Part shown: piece after piece, positions 28,929 through 38,450 of the stretch | How positions within the stretch are numbered: position 1 is the stretch's first letter | Layout: every line of letters starts with the position of its first letter | Origin: Pelotalea chapellei | GTDB lineage: Bacteria > Desulfobacterota > Desulfuromonadia > Geobacterales > Pseudopelobacteraceae | DNA: 64,000 nt | Direction of reading: 5' to 3' | Assembly: GCF_018531195.1 (NCBI RefSeq) | Contig: NZ_JAHDYS010000005.1 | Coordinates: forward strand, 62,001 to 126,000 | Made by a program: the position numbers and the translations under genes | The notes under the pieces: generated by a model | Seen by the model: only the letters and a program-made list of their open reading frames with translations | Databases searched by the model: none | Told to the model about the DNA's origin: nothing

Positions 28929-31900
28929 ATGAAAAAAACCATATTCTTTGTGCTGTTTCTCGCTTCATCCCTGCTGGCTCGAATCAACACTTCCCATGCC
29001 GCCGCCACCTGTGACCAATATCCCGGCGATACCTGGATCTATGGTGGCATGACCTCTCTCGTGAAGCCCAATGTTCTGATCATTATAGATACCTCCGGCA
29101 GTATGGATGATTCTATCTCCACAACATATGATCCTGCCACTACTTATGATCAAGCTCCTGCCTGTTGGTTATCCACAGGCATCTCAACCACTTGTCTCTC
29201 CAACAGGGTATATGTCAAGAGTGTCACTAATTCGGGAAATGTCTTTTATACTGATTCAGGCTTTAGCCTTAATAATGTCACTGAAAAGTGTACAAATAAT
29301 CATCCGAATAGCTCTTTAAGCAGCGATGGTTTTTATATCGGAACGCTTACCACCACTGGTGCCTGTGAGCCTAGAGGTTTTATCAAGGATAGTACCTATG
29401 TAATGGGCAACTGGATCAACTGGAATGAACAGTACGCTAAAATCAGTATAGCCCGTAAGGTTGTCAAAGATCTGATTTCTGATCCCAGGAATAAGGGTGT
29501 CAATTTCGGACTCATGATCTACAACAACGGTGACGGCATTGACAAGAAGCAATCCAAGGGTGCCCGTTTTTTCAGTGATATAATCGCTGGCCAGGAATAT
29601 GTCACCGTTATCAAGGATATGGATGCTGCATTTAACGCCGCCCTTACCAACCGGGATGCCCTGCTGGCGTCGATAAACAGGACAACCATTACGGCTAGTG
29701 GTTGGACTCCTCTGGCAGAATCTTTGTACGAGGCGGGGCAGTATTTTAAGGGTGCCACCAGCGCTTTTGGCAATACAATAGGTCTTGATTCGAGCTCAAA
29801 ATATACATCACCCATCACAGCAAGCTGTCAGACTAATTTCATCATTTTTGTAACTGATGGAATGTCTACCTCCGATGACAGTACCGTGCTTACAACCGTC
29901 TGCCCCCCTGAAAGGCCTGACTGCGAGGGGGATTATGATAATGACGGTATAGAATACGTTGATAGGGTTGGAACTATGCAGAGGTTTAAGCACTCAATGG
30001 ATGATGTGGCCAAGTACCTGTATGACACTGACCTGCTGCCGGATGATTCAACTGTCGGGCAGGAACATACAAAGGGCAAACAACACGTTTCAACTTTCAC
30101 CATCGGTTTTGATCTTAAATCCACCAAGGATGAGGAACAGGCTGCGATAGATTTGCTGAAGCTGGTTTCAGATAATAGCCACGGCCATGGAGCCTCCTAT
30201 ATGGCCGGCAACCAGGCTGAACTTAGTACCGCTTTGAATAAAATCCTTTCTCACATTACCTCCGCAGATACCTCTTATGTAACGCCTGTCGTTCCCACCA
30301 ATGCTACTAATCGCACCTATAGTTCTGATCGGATTTATATGGGGTTATTCAAACCGGTAAATGAAAGTTTCTGGAAGGGGAACCTCAAGAAGTACGGTCT
30401 GGGTACTAAGACGAACACCAGCAAAACTGATATCAGCAACGTTATCATGGACAAGAATAAAAACGTTGCGGTCTGGATGGATCTTGATGGCGACAATACA
30501 GATGATTTTAGTGGAACGAAATTGCCTGTCGGTGTGAGCAGCGGCACCTTTAAAACCGACAGCATCTCTTTCTGGAGCACGGCTTCCGACGGCGGAATCG
30601 TGGACAAAGGCGGTGCCGGCGGCCAGCTCGCAGGAATGGATCTAACCAAGCGTGTAATATACACTTATACTACTAGCCGGATTCCCCTTGCCAATGTCAG
30701 TAATGCCGATTTGGGGGTCAGTAGTGATGCTGAACGTACCCAGCTGATCAGTTATCTCCAGGGAATGGATGCCTACGGAAAACCAGCAGAAAAGCGCTCC
30801 TGGTTATTGGGCGATCTGCTTCATTCACGCCCCGCTTTTGTCAGCTATGGGCCCGTCACTGAAAGCAATGAGGGCACCTGCGGGGATAATGCCAACAAAA
30901 ACATGCTCTATGTGGGGGGCAATGACGGCATGCTGCACGCGATCAGGGATTGTGATGGTGGCGAGGAGTGGGCCTTCATACCCCCGAACATGCTCACCAG
31001 CCTCAAGGAGATACCGGGCGAGATTCATACCTACGGGGTGGATGCCACTCCCAGCGTTTATGTGTATGATGCCAACAAGGACGGCAAAATCGATGTAAGC
31101 AAAGACAAGGTTATTCTGCTGTTTGGCATGCGTCGGGGGGGGGGCGCCGCGGGCGACGGCAGTGCCGCGGCCAAGGGGGCCTATATTGCTCTTGATGTAA
31201 CTAATCCCGTTGATCCTAAATACCTTGGGAGTATCGGCAGCAATACGCTTACCGAAATGGGGGAGAGCTGGAGTGAACCGCGCATTATTAAAATAAAAAT
31301 CGGCGGTGAAGAGAAAATTGCTGCTTTCATCATAGGTGGCTACGATAATGTAAATGAAGACAGCCGCTATGGCGCCACCCAAAAATTCAGAGGCGATGGC
31401 AAGGTTTCTCTGACCGACAGCGGTAGCGGCTCGGTCACCAGCAGTGGCAGCAGCACCCAGCAAAATCCCAAGGGGGGAGCCATTTATCTGGTTGAGTTGG
31501 CAACTATAGATAATAAAGATAATAAAGGTGTTCCAAATTTCGCCAACCTGGGCAGACTGTTGTGGAGTGTTGTACCGGGAAGTAAAAACTATGGTACCAA
31601 CCCGGCCACGGACAAGTTGGAATATTCACTTACTGGAGAAGTTGCCCTGTTGGATACGGCCGGCAGCGGTTATCCCGACCGCATGTACGCTGCCGACCTG
31701 GGGGGCAATGTCTGGCGCTTTGATATTGGCGGCAGCAACGTTAACAAGTGGAGCGGTAACAAGATCTTCAGCATCAATCCCGCTACAGGTGATACGGGTC
31801 GCAAATTTTTCTTCAAACCGTCAGTGACCGTAGAAGCAACCTCCAGTTCATCACGTGGGCTGGACGCCTTGATATTTCTGGGAAGCGGTGATCGTGAACA

Positions 31901-32729
31901 TCCCCTGAATACCGGCGTAATTGACCGTATGTATGCGTTGCGGGATCGTGGGCAAACCGACCCTAAGATTATCCCTGTGGGGGAAGATAAAATTGTCGAT
32001 GTGACTCAGGACCTGCTACAGGATCCCAGTGCCACCACAGCAGCAGTGAATAGTATTTTGACCGACCTCAAGAATGTCGACAAATACGGCTGGTACATTA
32101 AGCTGAATGAGCGCGATGGAGAGAAGGTGCTGGCGCCGGCCACCGTGTTCAACAAGGTTGCTTACTTCACCACCTATACTCCGGACAAAAACAGCAGTTC
32201 CTCCGCCTCTAGTTTGCCGATTTCCACAGGCATCAAAACACTGACGGTTGACAAGGGGGCGAGCATTCTCCCCAACCAGCAGGTGTTTATCGAAAACGGA
32301 AGCAACCGTATGAAAGGCATTGTCACTGACTATGACAGCACCAGCGGGCTCCTGACGGCCAATATCACTTCTGTGGTGGGGGCGGGTACCTTTTCTGCAT
32401 GGCGTGTTGCCTGGGGTGATCCCTGTACCCCGAATATCGGTACAAGTCGTTTGTACGCTGTCAACTATGCCACTGGCGAGGCGGTATTTAATTTTGACCG
32501 AAAAAACGACAGTACTGCCGTCAGCAACACCCGTGCCCAGAGCGGGGACACTGCCCTGCTCAGGAGCGATCGGAGCGAAGCTCTGGGACCAGGTATCGCT
32601 TCAGGTGTTTCTGTGGTGGTCAATCCCGATGGAAAGGTCAATGCAAATGTGAACAGTGGAGGGGTTCTTGTTCCCCTGCAGCTCAAAAAAGGTGGGACCA
32701 TCATCCCCCTTTACTGGAGACAGAAGTAG
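28929..32729 (+). CDS. pilY1: PilY1-like pilus tip/adhesin protein
   Basis: A 1266-residue secreted protein. The signal peptide ends near SHAAA. A von Willebrand A domain begins at about 45, and the metal site is DTSGSM (Asp54, Ser56, Ser58). The C-terminal half is the PilY1 beta-propeller: MLYVGGNDGMLHAI, EEWAFIPPNM, and a calcium loop DANKDGKIDVSKDK. ATG 28929 is preferred over GTG 28914 for its ribosome site. In Pseudomonas PilY1 controls retraction and surface sensing; here it would work with PilV, W and X. Confidence 0.94.
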   Translation: MKKTIFFVLFLASSLLARINTSHAAATCDQYPGDTWIYGGMTSLVKPNVLIIIDTSGSMDDSISTTYDPATTYDQAPACWLSTGISTTCLSNRVYVKSVTNSGNVFYTDSGFSLNNVTEKCTNNHPNSSLSSDGFYIGTLTTTGACEPRGFIKDSTYVMGNWINWNEQYAKISIARKVVKDLISDPRNKGVNFGLMIYNNGDGIDKKQSKGARFFSDIIAGQEYVTVIKDMDAAFNAALTNRDALLASINRTTITASGWTPLAESLYEAGQYFKGATSAFGNTIGLDSSSKYTSPITASCQTNFIIFVTDGMSTSDDSTVLTTVCPPERPDCEGDYDNDGIEYVDRVGTMQRFKHSMDDVAKYLYDTDLLPDDSTVGQEHTKGKQHVSTFTIGFDLKSTKDEEQAAIDLLKLVSDNSHGHGASYMAGNQAELSTALNKILSHITSADTSYVTPVVPTNATNRTYSSDRIYMGLFKPVNESFWKGNLKKYGLGTKTNTSKTDISNVIMDKNKNVAVWMDLDGDNTDDFSGTKLPVGVSSGTFKTDSISFWSTASDGGIVDKGGAGGQLAGMDLTKRVIYTYTTSRIPLANVSNADLGVSSDAERTQLISYLQGMDAYGKPAEKRSWLLGDLLHSRPAFVSYGPVTESNEGTCGDNANKNMLYVGGNDGMLHAIRDCDGGEEWAFIPPNMLTSLKEIPGEIHTYGVDATPSVYVYDANKDGKIDVSKDKVILLFGMRRGGGAAGDGSAAAKGAYIALDVTNPVDPKYLGSIGSNTLTEMGESWSEPRIIKIKIGGEEKIAAFIIGGYDNVNEDSRYGATQKFRGDGKVSLTDSGSGSVTSSGSSTQQNPKGGAIYLVELATIDNKDNKGVPNFANLGRLLWSVVPGSKNYGTNPATDKLEYSLTGEVALLDTAGSGYPDRMYAADLGGNVWRFDIGGSNVNKWSGNKIFSINPATGDTGRKFFFKPSVTVEATSSSSRGLDALIFLGSGDREHPLNTGVIDRMYALRDRGQTDPKIIPVGEDKIVDVTQDLLQDPSATTAAVNSILTDLKNVDKYGWYIKLNERDGEKVLAPATVFNKVAYFTTYTPDKNSSSSASSLPISTGIKTLTVDKGASILPNQQVFIENGSNRMKGIVTDYDSTSGLLTANITSVVGAGTFSAWRVAWGDPCTPNIGTSRLYAVNYATGEAVFNFDRKNDSTAVSNTRAQSGDTALLRSDRSEALGPGIASGVSVVVNPDGKVNANVNSGGVLVPLQLKKGGTIIPLYWRQK

Positions 32730-32730
32730 G

Positions 32731-33171
32731 ATGAATATGGGGAAAGGTTTCTCTCTTGTTGAAGTACTGATAACCATGGTTCTGCTTGGGATAATGATGG
32801 CCCTGGCGCTGCCTCCGTTTGTAAGCTGGCGTCAGAACATGACTTACCGCAGCAGTGCCAACGATGTATCTTCTGCTCTCCAAATCGCCAAAAGCAGAGC
32901 TATCCAGCGCAACTCACGGCATCAAGTGCTGTTTAATACCTTAAGTGGCAGCTATCGGGTGCAGCAGGTCAATGGTGGGGTAGTATCAAATGGCAGAATG
33001 CCACGGGAAGTATTTTTGAACCTTAGTGGACCCTCCGCAGGAACTACGGTATTCAATACCAACGGCACTGTTTTAGAAGACCGTCGCATCCGCATCAGGG
33101 ACCGTTTAGCCACCAAATATACAATCAGCGTAGAGAAGACCGGTCGAATTCGGGTGGAGAAGGCACGGTAG
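32731..33171 (+). CDS. Type IV pseudopilin, GspH/FimT family
   Basis: A 146-residue prepilin with the signature GFSLVEVLITMVLLGIMMALALPPFV starting 5 residues in, and the GspH-type IAKSRAIQRNSRHQVLF helix-strand. It starts one base after the pilY1 stop. FimT-like proteins serve in pilus assembly or DNA uptake. It is the last gene of the pilus operon, and a divergent tail-to-tail gene ends 5 bases beyond it. Confidence 0.85.
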   Translation: MNMGKGFSLVEVLITMVLLGIMMALALPPFVSWRQNMTYRSSANDVSSALQIAKSRAIQRNSRHQVLFNTLSGSYRVQQVNGGVVSNGRMPREVFLNLSGPSAGTTVFNTNGTVLEDRRIRIRDRLATKYTISVEKTGRIRVEKAR

Positions 33172-33176
33172 TTGAT

Positions 33177-33779
33177 TTAATAAAACCATGAAATCCCAAA
33201 CAAAAACTTGCTCGAATTAAGCGGTTCATTTGGTGAGGCGGTCCCGGCGTTGGATATGTGGTGGTAGCGATACTCCATGTTCAGCGCCGTTGTTTTGTCC
33301 AGGAAATACTGCACTCCGGTGCCTCCCTGGTAGCTGAAGCAGAGTCTGGACCCCATGCTCGGCAGGCCGAGGTCCACATACACCGGGCCACCGCCGGCCA
33401 GAATGTAGGGTGCAATCCTTCCCATTGAAGTGAAGCGCCAGTGGCCCAGGGCATAGAAGCCTACCATTGAACGCCCGCCGTGATCCACGGCTAGATGGAA
33501 TGGAAGCTCAAAAAGCGTTTCGTGCCTGCCCTGATACCAGCTTCCTTTGCCCAACTCATCCGAGAAAAACCAGCCTCCCCGCAGAATTGCATCCCAGGTT
33601 TGCACCTGGCTCTTTGTGGCGCCGAAGCCGACGTGGGATATGCCGTAACCGGTAAGAAAACCCAGTTCTCCTTTGGCGCTGGCGAGGGGGGAATCCGCAG
33701 CATGCAAAAGTTTTTCACCTGTAAAACCGCAGAACACCGCAAAAATACTGGCGGCCACGATCAGATGCCTTCGAAGCAT
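33177..33779 (-). CDS. PagL-like lipid A 3-O-deacylase
   Basis: A 200-residue outer-membrane beta-barrel. The signal peptide ends at LLHAAD. The C-terminal active-site region YHHISNAGTASPNEPLNSS, with His174 and Ser176, matches the lipid A deacylase PagL/PF09411 pattern. It would remove an acyl chain from lipid A in the outer leaflet. It faces the pilus operon tail-to-tail with only 5 bases between stops. Confidence 0.85.
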   Translation of the reverse strand: MLRRHLIVAASIFAVFCGFTGEKLLHAADSPLASAKGELGFLTGYGISHVGFGATKSQVQTWDAILRGGWFFSDELGKGSWYQGRHETLFELPFHLAVDHGGRSMVGFYALGHWRFTSMGRIAPYILAGGGPVYVDLGLPSMGSRLCFSYQGGTGVQYFLDKTTALNMEYRYHHISNAGTASPNEPLNSSKFLFGISWFY

Positions 33780-33789
33780 GGATGAGTCC

Positions 33790-35877
33790 TTATTCTGACT
33801 TTAGCCTGGTCAGGAGTTCCAACAGCTCCTGAGGTTTGGTTGCGGGGGGCCTGCAGGCACCCTGAGCACAGATCATCGCCTGGCCGGTGTGTTTCTTTTC
33901 TTCAAACCGGATGATCATTGTGGGGATCAGAACTGATTTTGACGTTCGCAGCAACTCTCGTACTTGTGGAGAATCCTTGTCCCCCTGCAGTGTCACTATT
34001 ACCGGTTCGTCTTCCAACATTTCAAAAGCTTGAAGCGCTGCCAGATATGCAGTCGGATGGCGGCCTGCCTCGGCAATAATGCGATTGAGCATTACATGCC
34101 CCATGTCGTGCAGATCCGGACGGTCAGCCGTATGACCCAAGCGGGCAAGAGATTTTGCGGCCAGAGAAAAGCCCGACGGAATCACGCCGTCATGCTCCAG
34201 CGAAGCCCGGATCGGCATCTGCTCTGCATCATGTCCGATTTTTGAAAAAAACTGCTCGGATGGCTGATGGAACAGCCGGATCATCTCATCAGCCAGCAAC
34301 AGTGCTTCTTTCAACCAGGTGTCATCAAGAGTCGCCTCAAAAAGCTCAATCAGTCCGTTGCAAAGGAAACCGTAGTCCTCGAGAAACCCCGACACTTCGG
34401 AAGGTCCATTCAGATAGCTGCGCAGCAGCCTTCCATCGTGGCGTTTCAGGTTGTGCAGGATGAAATCGGCAGCATCAGCGGCACGCTCTACATACCTCTC
34501 TTTACCGGTAATTGCGCCCCCTTTGGCCAGTGCAGCAATCATCAGCCCATTCCATGCCGTGATGATCTTTTGATCCGTCAGTGGCCGAATCCGTGAAGCT
34601 CTCCGGTCGAGCAGGAGCTGTCGACAGCGCTCAAGCATCTGGGATGTCTTTCCCGGTGCACAATCTTCACGGACGCAGAATTCCACAAGGCTTGCCGGAA
34701 TATTCAGAATTGAGTGACCCTCGAAATTGCCGTGTGCCGATATGTCATAAAAGGAGCAGAACAGTTCAGCGTCGGAGCCGAGGCAGGCTTCCACTTCCTG
34801 CCTGTCCCACACATAAAATTTACCTTCCACCCCCTCTGAATCCGCATCCAGGGCAGAAAAGAATCCCCCCTGCGGAGAGGTTAGTTCCCGCTCTACGAAG
34901 CCGAAGATGTTCTCTGCAATTTCCAGATAAAATTTATCCCCGGAAGCTTGATACGCTTCCAGCGCGGTTGAGGCCACCATCCCCTGGTCATAAAGCATCT
35001 TCTCAAAATGAGGAACAAGCCATTCACGGTCCACCGCATAGCGGTGCAGCCCGCCTCCCAGTTGGTCCCAGATTCCACCCTGCCTTATTGCGCGCAAGGT
35101 CTGCAGCGCCATTTTGAGCGCCTCCTGATTGTCCTTGTCGCCCTGTTCAATCAACCAGCTCAGGTTGATTGGCATGGGAAATTTAGGTGCAGTCCCAAAT
35201 CCGGAGTATTCCTGATCATAGCTGGAGGAAAGGGATTTCAGGGCCTTTGTGTTCATCTCTTTCAAATCGCTGTATTCCTGGGTGGACTCCTGTGAGAGAT
35301 GTTCCATTGCATTCATGATGCCTGCGCAGTTCTTTTCGATCCTTTCGGGCTGATCGTGCCAGAGGGTGGTGATGTGAACCAGCAGGTCCATGAATCCGCT
35401 CATGCCTTTCCTGCCGCGTTTTGGAAGGTAGGTCATTGCAAAAAATGGTCGTTTGTCGGGGGTCATGAAAATGTTGAGCGGCCAGCCTCCACTGCCGGTC
35501 AGCACTTGGGAGACAGTCATGTAGAAGTCATCGATGTCCGGGCGTTCCTCACGGTCCACCTTTATGCAGACATAATCGTGGTTAAGGACCTGGGCCACCT
35601 CTTGGTCCTCAAAAGATTCATGGGCCATGACATGGCACCAATGGCAGGTGGCGTAGCCGATTGAGAGCATGATCGGACGGTTTTCACTGGCAGCCTTCTC
35701 AAAAGCTGCATCTCCCCATTCATACCAGTCGACCGGATTTTCAGCGTGTTGCAGCAGATAGGGACTGCGGGCAAAGATCAGTCGGTTGAAGCGTTCACCA
35801 CCGTTAGAGGGGAGGGTGCTTTTATCGAGATGCATCAATGAGGATATGTAGGCGCCTGTGTCGAGATGAGCTGTCAT
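33790..35877 (-). CDS. Thioredoxin-domain DUF255 protein (YyaL/spermatogenesis-associated 20 family)
   Basis: A 695-residue cytosolic protein: a thioredoxin-like domain with the conserved CHWC (78-81) and the [16 protein letters not shown] block, then an alpha/alpha barrel related to N-acylglucosamine 2-epimerases. AAGGAG lies 5 bases before ATG 35877; a start 24 bases upstream has no site. The function of the family is not established; the CxxC suggests redox or metal binding. It is 10 bases from the PagL-like gene and may be co-transcribed. Confidence 0.92.
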   Translation of the reverse strand: MTAHLDTGAYISSLMHLDKSTLPSNGGERFNRLIFARSPYLLQHAENPVDWYEWGDAAFEKAASENRPIMLSIGYATCHWCHVMAHESFEDQEVAQVLNHDYVCIKVDREERPDIDDFYMTVSQVLTGSGGWPLNIFMTPDKRPFFAMTYLPKRGRKGMSGFMDLLVHITTLWHDQPERIEKNCAGIMNAMEHLSQESTQEYSDLKEMNTKALKSLSSSYDQEYSGFGTAPKFPMPINLSWLIEQGDKDNQEALKMALQTLRAIRQGGIWDQLGGGLHRYAVDREWLVPHFEKMLYDQGMVASTALEAYQASGDKFYLEIAENIFGFVERELTSPQGGFFSALDADSEGVEGKFYVWDRQEVEACLGSDAELFCSFYDISAHGNFEGHSILNIPASLVEFCVREDCAPGKTSQMLERCRQLLLDRRASRIRPLTDQKIITAWNGLMIAALAKGGAITGKERYVERAADAADFILHNLKRHDGRLLRSYLNGPSEVSGFLEDYGFLCNGLIELFEATLDDTWLKEALLLADEMIRLFHQPSEQFFSKIGHDAEQMPIRASLEHDGVIPSGFSLAAKSLARLGHTADRPDLHDMGHVMLNRIIAEAGRHPTAYLAALQAFEMLEDEPVIVTLQGDKDSPQVRELLRTSKSVLIPTMIIRFEEKKHTGQAMICAQGACRPPATKPQELLELLTRLKSE

Positions 35878-35948
35878 GGTGACTCCTTGATGATCAACCA
35901 CTGCAGTTATTTCAAAGGTTGAAGCAATACCTTCAAGTATAGGTCAAT

Positions 35949-37367
35949 TCACCATTTTTGCTTGAGTGCAAAAGCAAGGATCTCGGGAAGATTGCGCAGG
36001 AAGGTGATGAAGCTGTGGGGGGATTTCCAGAGCATCTTTGCATATCCCAGGTTAATATGCCGGCGATGATAGAACCTGCGGATGAATTCGTCGTACAGGC
36101 TTTCCAGCTGTTCTTTGGTCATACCGGAGGGAATGAAGACAAAGTTCAGACAGTTCATTAGCTCCCATTTTTCCTCGAATTCACCATGCTCACGGATGGT
36201 CTTATAAATAGGCGCGCCGGGGAAAGGGGTAAACTTGGTGACGTTGATCTCGTCCAGCGGAAGTGACAGGGCATAATCGATGGTGCGGCGGATGGCCGCC
36301 TCATCTTCGCCCGGCAGCCCGACCATGAAGAGCCCTTTGACGCGCATGCCGGCATCCTTGACCATCTTCAGCTTCATGCCCACCTGGTCCAGACCGAAGA
36401 ATTTGCGATGCTGCTTAAGTACCTCCGGGTCTCCGGATTCGATGCCGAAGTTCACCTGCCAGCATCCCGATCTTTTGAGAAGACCGAGAAGTTCGCCATC
36501 CACATGTTCGAGACGGGCGATGCAGTTGTAGGTCACCTTTAGTGCCTTCTGCTCTTTTAATTCACAGAAGCGGGCCACCCTTTTACGATCAAAAGTGAAG
36601 AGATCGTCATAAAAGAACACATGCCTGATGCCGTAGTCGCGGTTGAGCATGGCGATGTGCTCGATAATATATTCGGGGGAGTTGAAGCGGAAACCGCTGG
36701 AAAAGACCGATCGATCGCAGTAAGAGCACGAATAGGGACAGCCGCGGCTGGAGATGATGCTTGTATTGGGTGCAGTCGGGTAGCTGAACAGCGGCAGGTT
36801 ATAGCGTTTCGGGAAATTCGGCAGCAGATGATAGGCCGGGAAAGGAAGCTCATCCAGATTGCGGATCAGGTCGCGGGGCGCCGTCAATGTGCCGGTTCCG
36901 TTGATGCGGCATGCTGCGCCGGCAATGGCTTCGACATTCCTGAACCCCGATTGGACCAGTTCCAGCATGGTCTGTTCCCCCTCGCCAATTACCAGGTAAT
37001 CGATGTCAGGGAAGGAATCCAGCAGAGGGGCTCCGATGGTGCAGGCATGGGCCCCTCCAAAAACGGTGATAATCTCCGGTCGTCGTTCCTTGATTAACGT
37101 GGCGATGTGGTTGCCTTGCAAAAAGGAAGAGGTCGTGCAGGAAAAACCGATAACATCCGGTGGATTATGTAATATCTGTTTAACCAGTTCTTCAGGTGTC
37201 ACGATGGTGCCGTAACAGTCGATAAGTTCGACCTCGATACCGTTTTGCTCCAGTACTGCCGCAATACTCATCATTCCCAAGGGGGGCATGAGATTGAAAA
37301 CGGAGCTTATGTCTTTCTGGCTTCCCAGCCAGTTGCTGCCATGGGGGTGAATGAAAAGGACCTTCAA
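35949..37367 (-). CDS. B12-binding-domain radical SAM enzyme, separate from the cluster
   Basis: A 472-residue B12-type radical SAM protein. The cobalamin domain spans about 1-150 (FGGAHACTIGAPLL, YLVIGEGEQ), and the cluster cysteines are C210, C214 and C217 in SRGCPYSCSYC. The start is TTG with GGAGG 8 bases ahead; an in-frame TTG 15 bases further up would place the ribosome site inside the gene. Same architecture as the three lipid-cluster enzymes, but it is on the opposite strand 12 kb away and stands alone. Substrate unknown. Confidence 0.88.
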   Translation of the reverse strand: MKVLFIHPHGSNWLGSQKDISSVFNLMPPLGMMSIAAVLEQNGIEVELIDCYGTIVTPEELVKQILHNPPDVIGFSCTTSSFLQGNHIATLIKERRPEIITVFGGAHACTIGAPLLDSFPDIDYLVIGEGEQTMLELVQSGFRNVEAIAGAACRINGTGTLTAPRDLIRNLDELPFPAYHLLPNFPKRYNLPLFSYPTAPNTSIISSRGCPYSCSYCDRSVFSSGFRFNSPEYIIEHIAMLNRDYGIRHVFFYDDLFTFDRKRVARFCELKEQKALKVTYNCIARLEHVDGELLGLLKRSGCWQVNFGIESGDPEVLKQHRKFFGLDQVGMKLKMVKDAGMRVKGLFMVGLPGEDEAAIRRTIDYALSLPLDEINVTKFTPFPGAPIYKTIREHGEFEEKWELMNCLNFVFIPSGMTKEQLESLYDEFIRRFYHRRHINLGYAKMLWKSPHSFITFLRNLPEILAFALKQKW

Positions 37368-37507
37368 ACTTCCTACCTCCAAATGTAAATGGTTTCTATC
37401 CGGAACTCAGGATATGAACCTAGTCGGGAACTAATTAAGCGGGTATTCTACAGAAACCGGGCGCTGATGCCAGAAAATAATAGCAGATCGAGGTGGGGTC
37501 AGATTGG

Positions 37508-37536
37508 TTGACAGGGATGATCTGGTTTGATTATAT
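37508..37536 (+). promoter_or_regulatory. Strong sigma-70 promoter of the DUF4410 gene
   Basis: Perfect TTGACA, a 17-base spacer and TTATAT, with the start codon 34 bases downstream. Confidence 0.7.
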
Positions 37537-37569
37537 GAGATTATATTTACTCATGAAAAGGAGGCTGAT

Positions 37570-38169
37570 ATGAAACGGTTACTTATGGGGATTATGTTGA
37601 TGTTCAGTACTGCCGTGGCAGGTTTTGCCGGAGACGCAACCCTTCCGAAGCCGGACGTACTTGGTGAAGAAAACGTGTTGCTGACCGAAAAACTTTCGGC
37701 CAATTACGATACCTTCATAGTCCGGGATTTCACGACAGAAGGGGCTGAAATTGCCAATATGAACGACGAGGAGAAAGCAAAGCTTAACGAGGTGAAACCT
37801 GAGATCATCAAGGCTCTGACTGAAAGCGCCGTTAAATATGTGAAGAAGGAGACAGGTTTCAAAAATGTCGTAAGTAACACCGCACCCAAGGGCAAGGCGG
37901 TAATTTTGGAAGGTAAATTTACAAAATTCAATGCAGGCCACGGCGCAGCCAAATTTTTTCTCGGCTGGATGGCGCCAGAAGGGACAAAAACGAACATCTC
38001 TGTCAAGGGACGTCTGATCGACGCCAAGACCGGCAAGGAGCTTGCCACATTCAGTGATACACGATCCGGTGGGGAAGGGTCGACCATGGGATTTGTCGGC
38101 TATGTTTTCAAGGTACAGGCCAAGGATGAAGGTGAAGAGATTGCCAATTTTGTAAAGAAGCTCTACTGA
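37570..38169 (+). CDS. Secreted DUF4410-like protein
   Basis: 199 residues with a signal peptide ending AGFAG. The body YDTFIVRDFTTEGAE and GKAVILEGKFTKFNAGHGAAKFFLG matches the DUF4410 family (with a glycine-rich GEGSTMGFVGYVF near the end), known as secreted or lipoprotein-like proteins of unknown function. GGAGG precedes the ATG. It is a single gene with its own promoter. The sequence GGGTCAGATT and its inverse flank it at 37495 and 38382. Confidence 0.82.
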   Translation: MKRLLMGIMLMFSTAVAGFAGDATLPKPDVLGEENVLLTEKLSANYDTFIVRDFTTEGAEIANMNDEEKAKLNEVKPEIIKALTESAVKYVKKETGFKNVVSNTAPKGKAVILEGKFTKFNAGHGAAKFFLGWMAPEGTKTNISVKGRLIDAKTGKELATFSDTRSGGEGSTMGFVGYVFKVQAKDEGEEIANFVKKLY

Positions 38170-38325
38170 TACCTGGTTTCTAGTATATATTCCACTCATT
38201 GGCAGCACATCACGGCCCGGTCTCCCAGCAATCGCCTGCTGAGGAACCGGGCATAGGGCCTGCCAGGAAATAACTGTTACATCTAGCATCTCATCTTCGG
38301 GCCAGCTTTGACCGGCCCTCAATCT

Positions 38326-38364
38326 CCAAATCCTCAGCGTAGCCCTGCTACGCTGAGGATTTGG
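38326..38364. repeat. Perfect 18-bp hairpin
   Basis: CCAAATCCTCAGCGTAGC and its exact reverse complement surround a 3-base loop CCT. No T-run follows on either strand, so it is not a classical terminator; a palindromic intergenic repeat is more likely. The 280-base gap around it holds no gene I can support. Confidence 0.8.
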
Positions 38365-38450
38365 CTCAATCAGCCCAGCCAAATCTGACCCAAATCTGAG
38401 CGCTATATTATTACACCTATTTCCTGACAGACCCTTATTCGGAGTACCTG

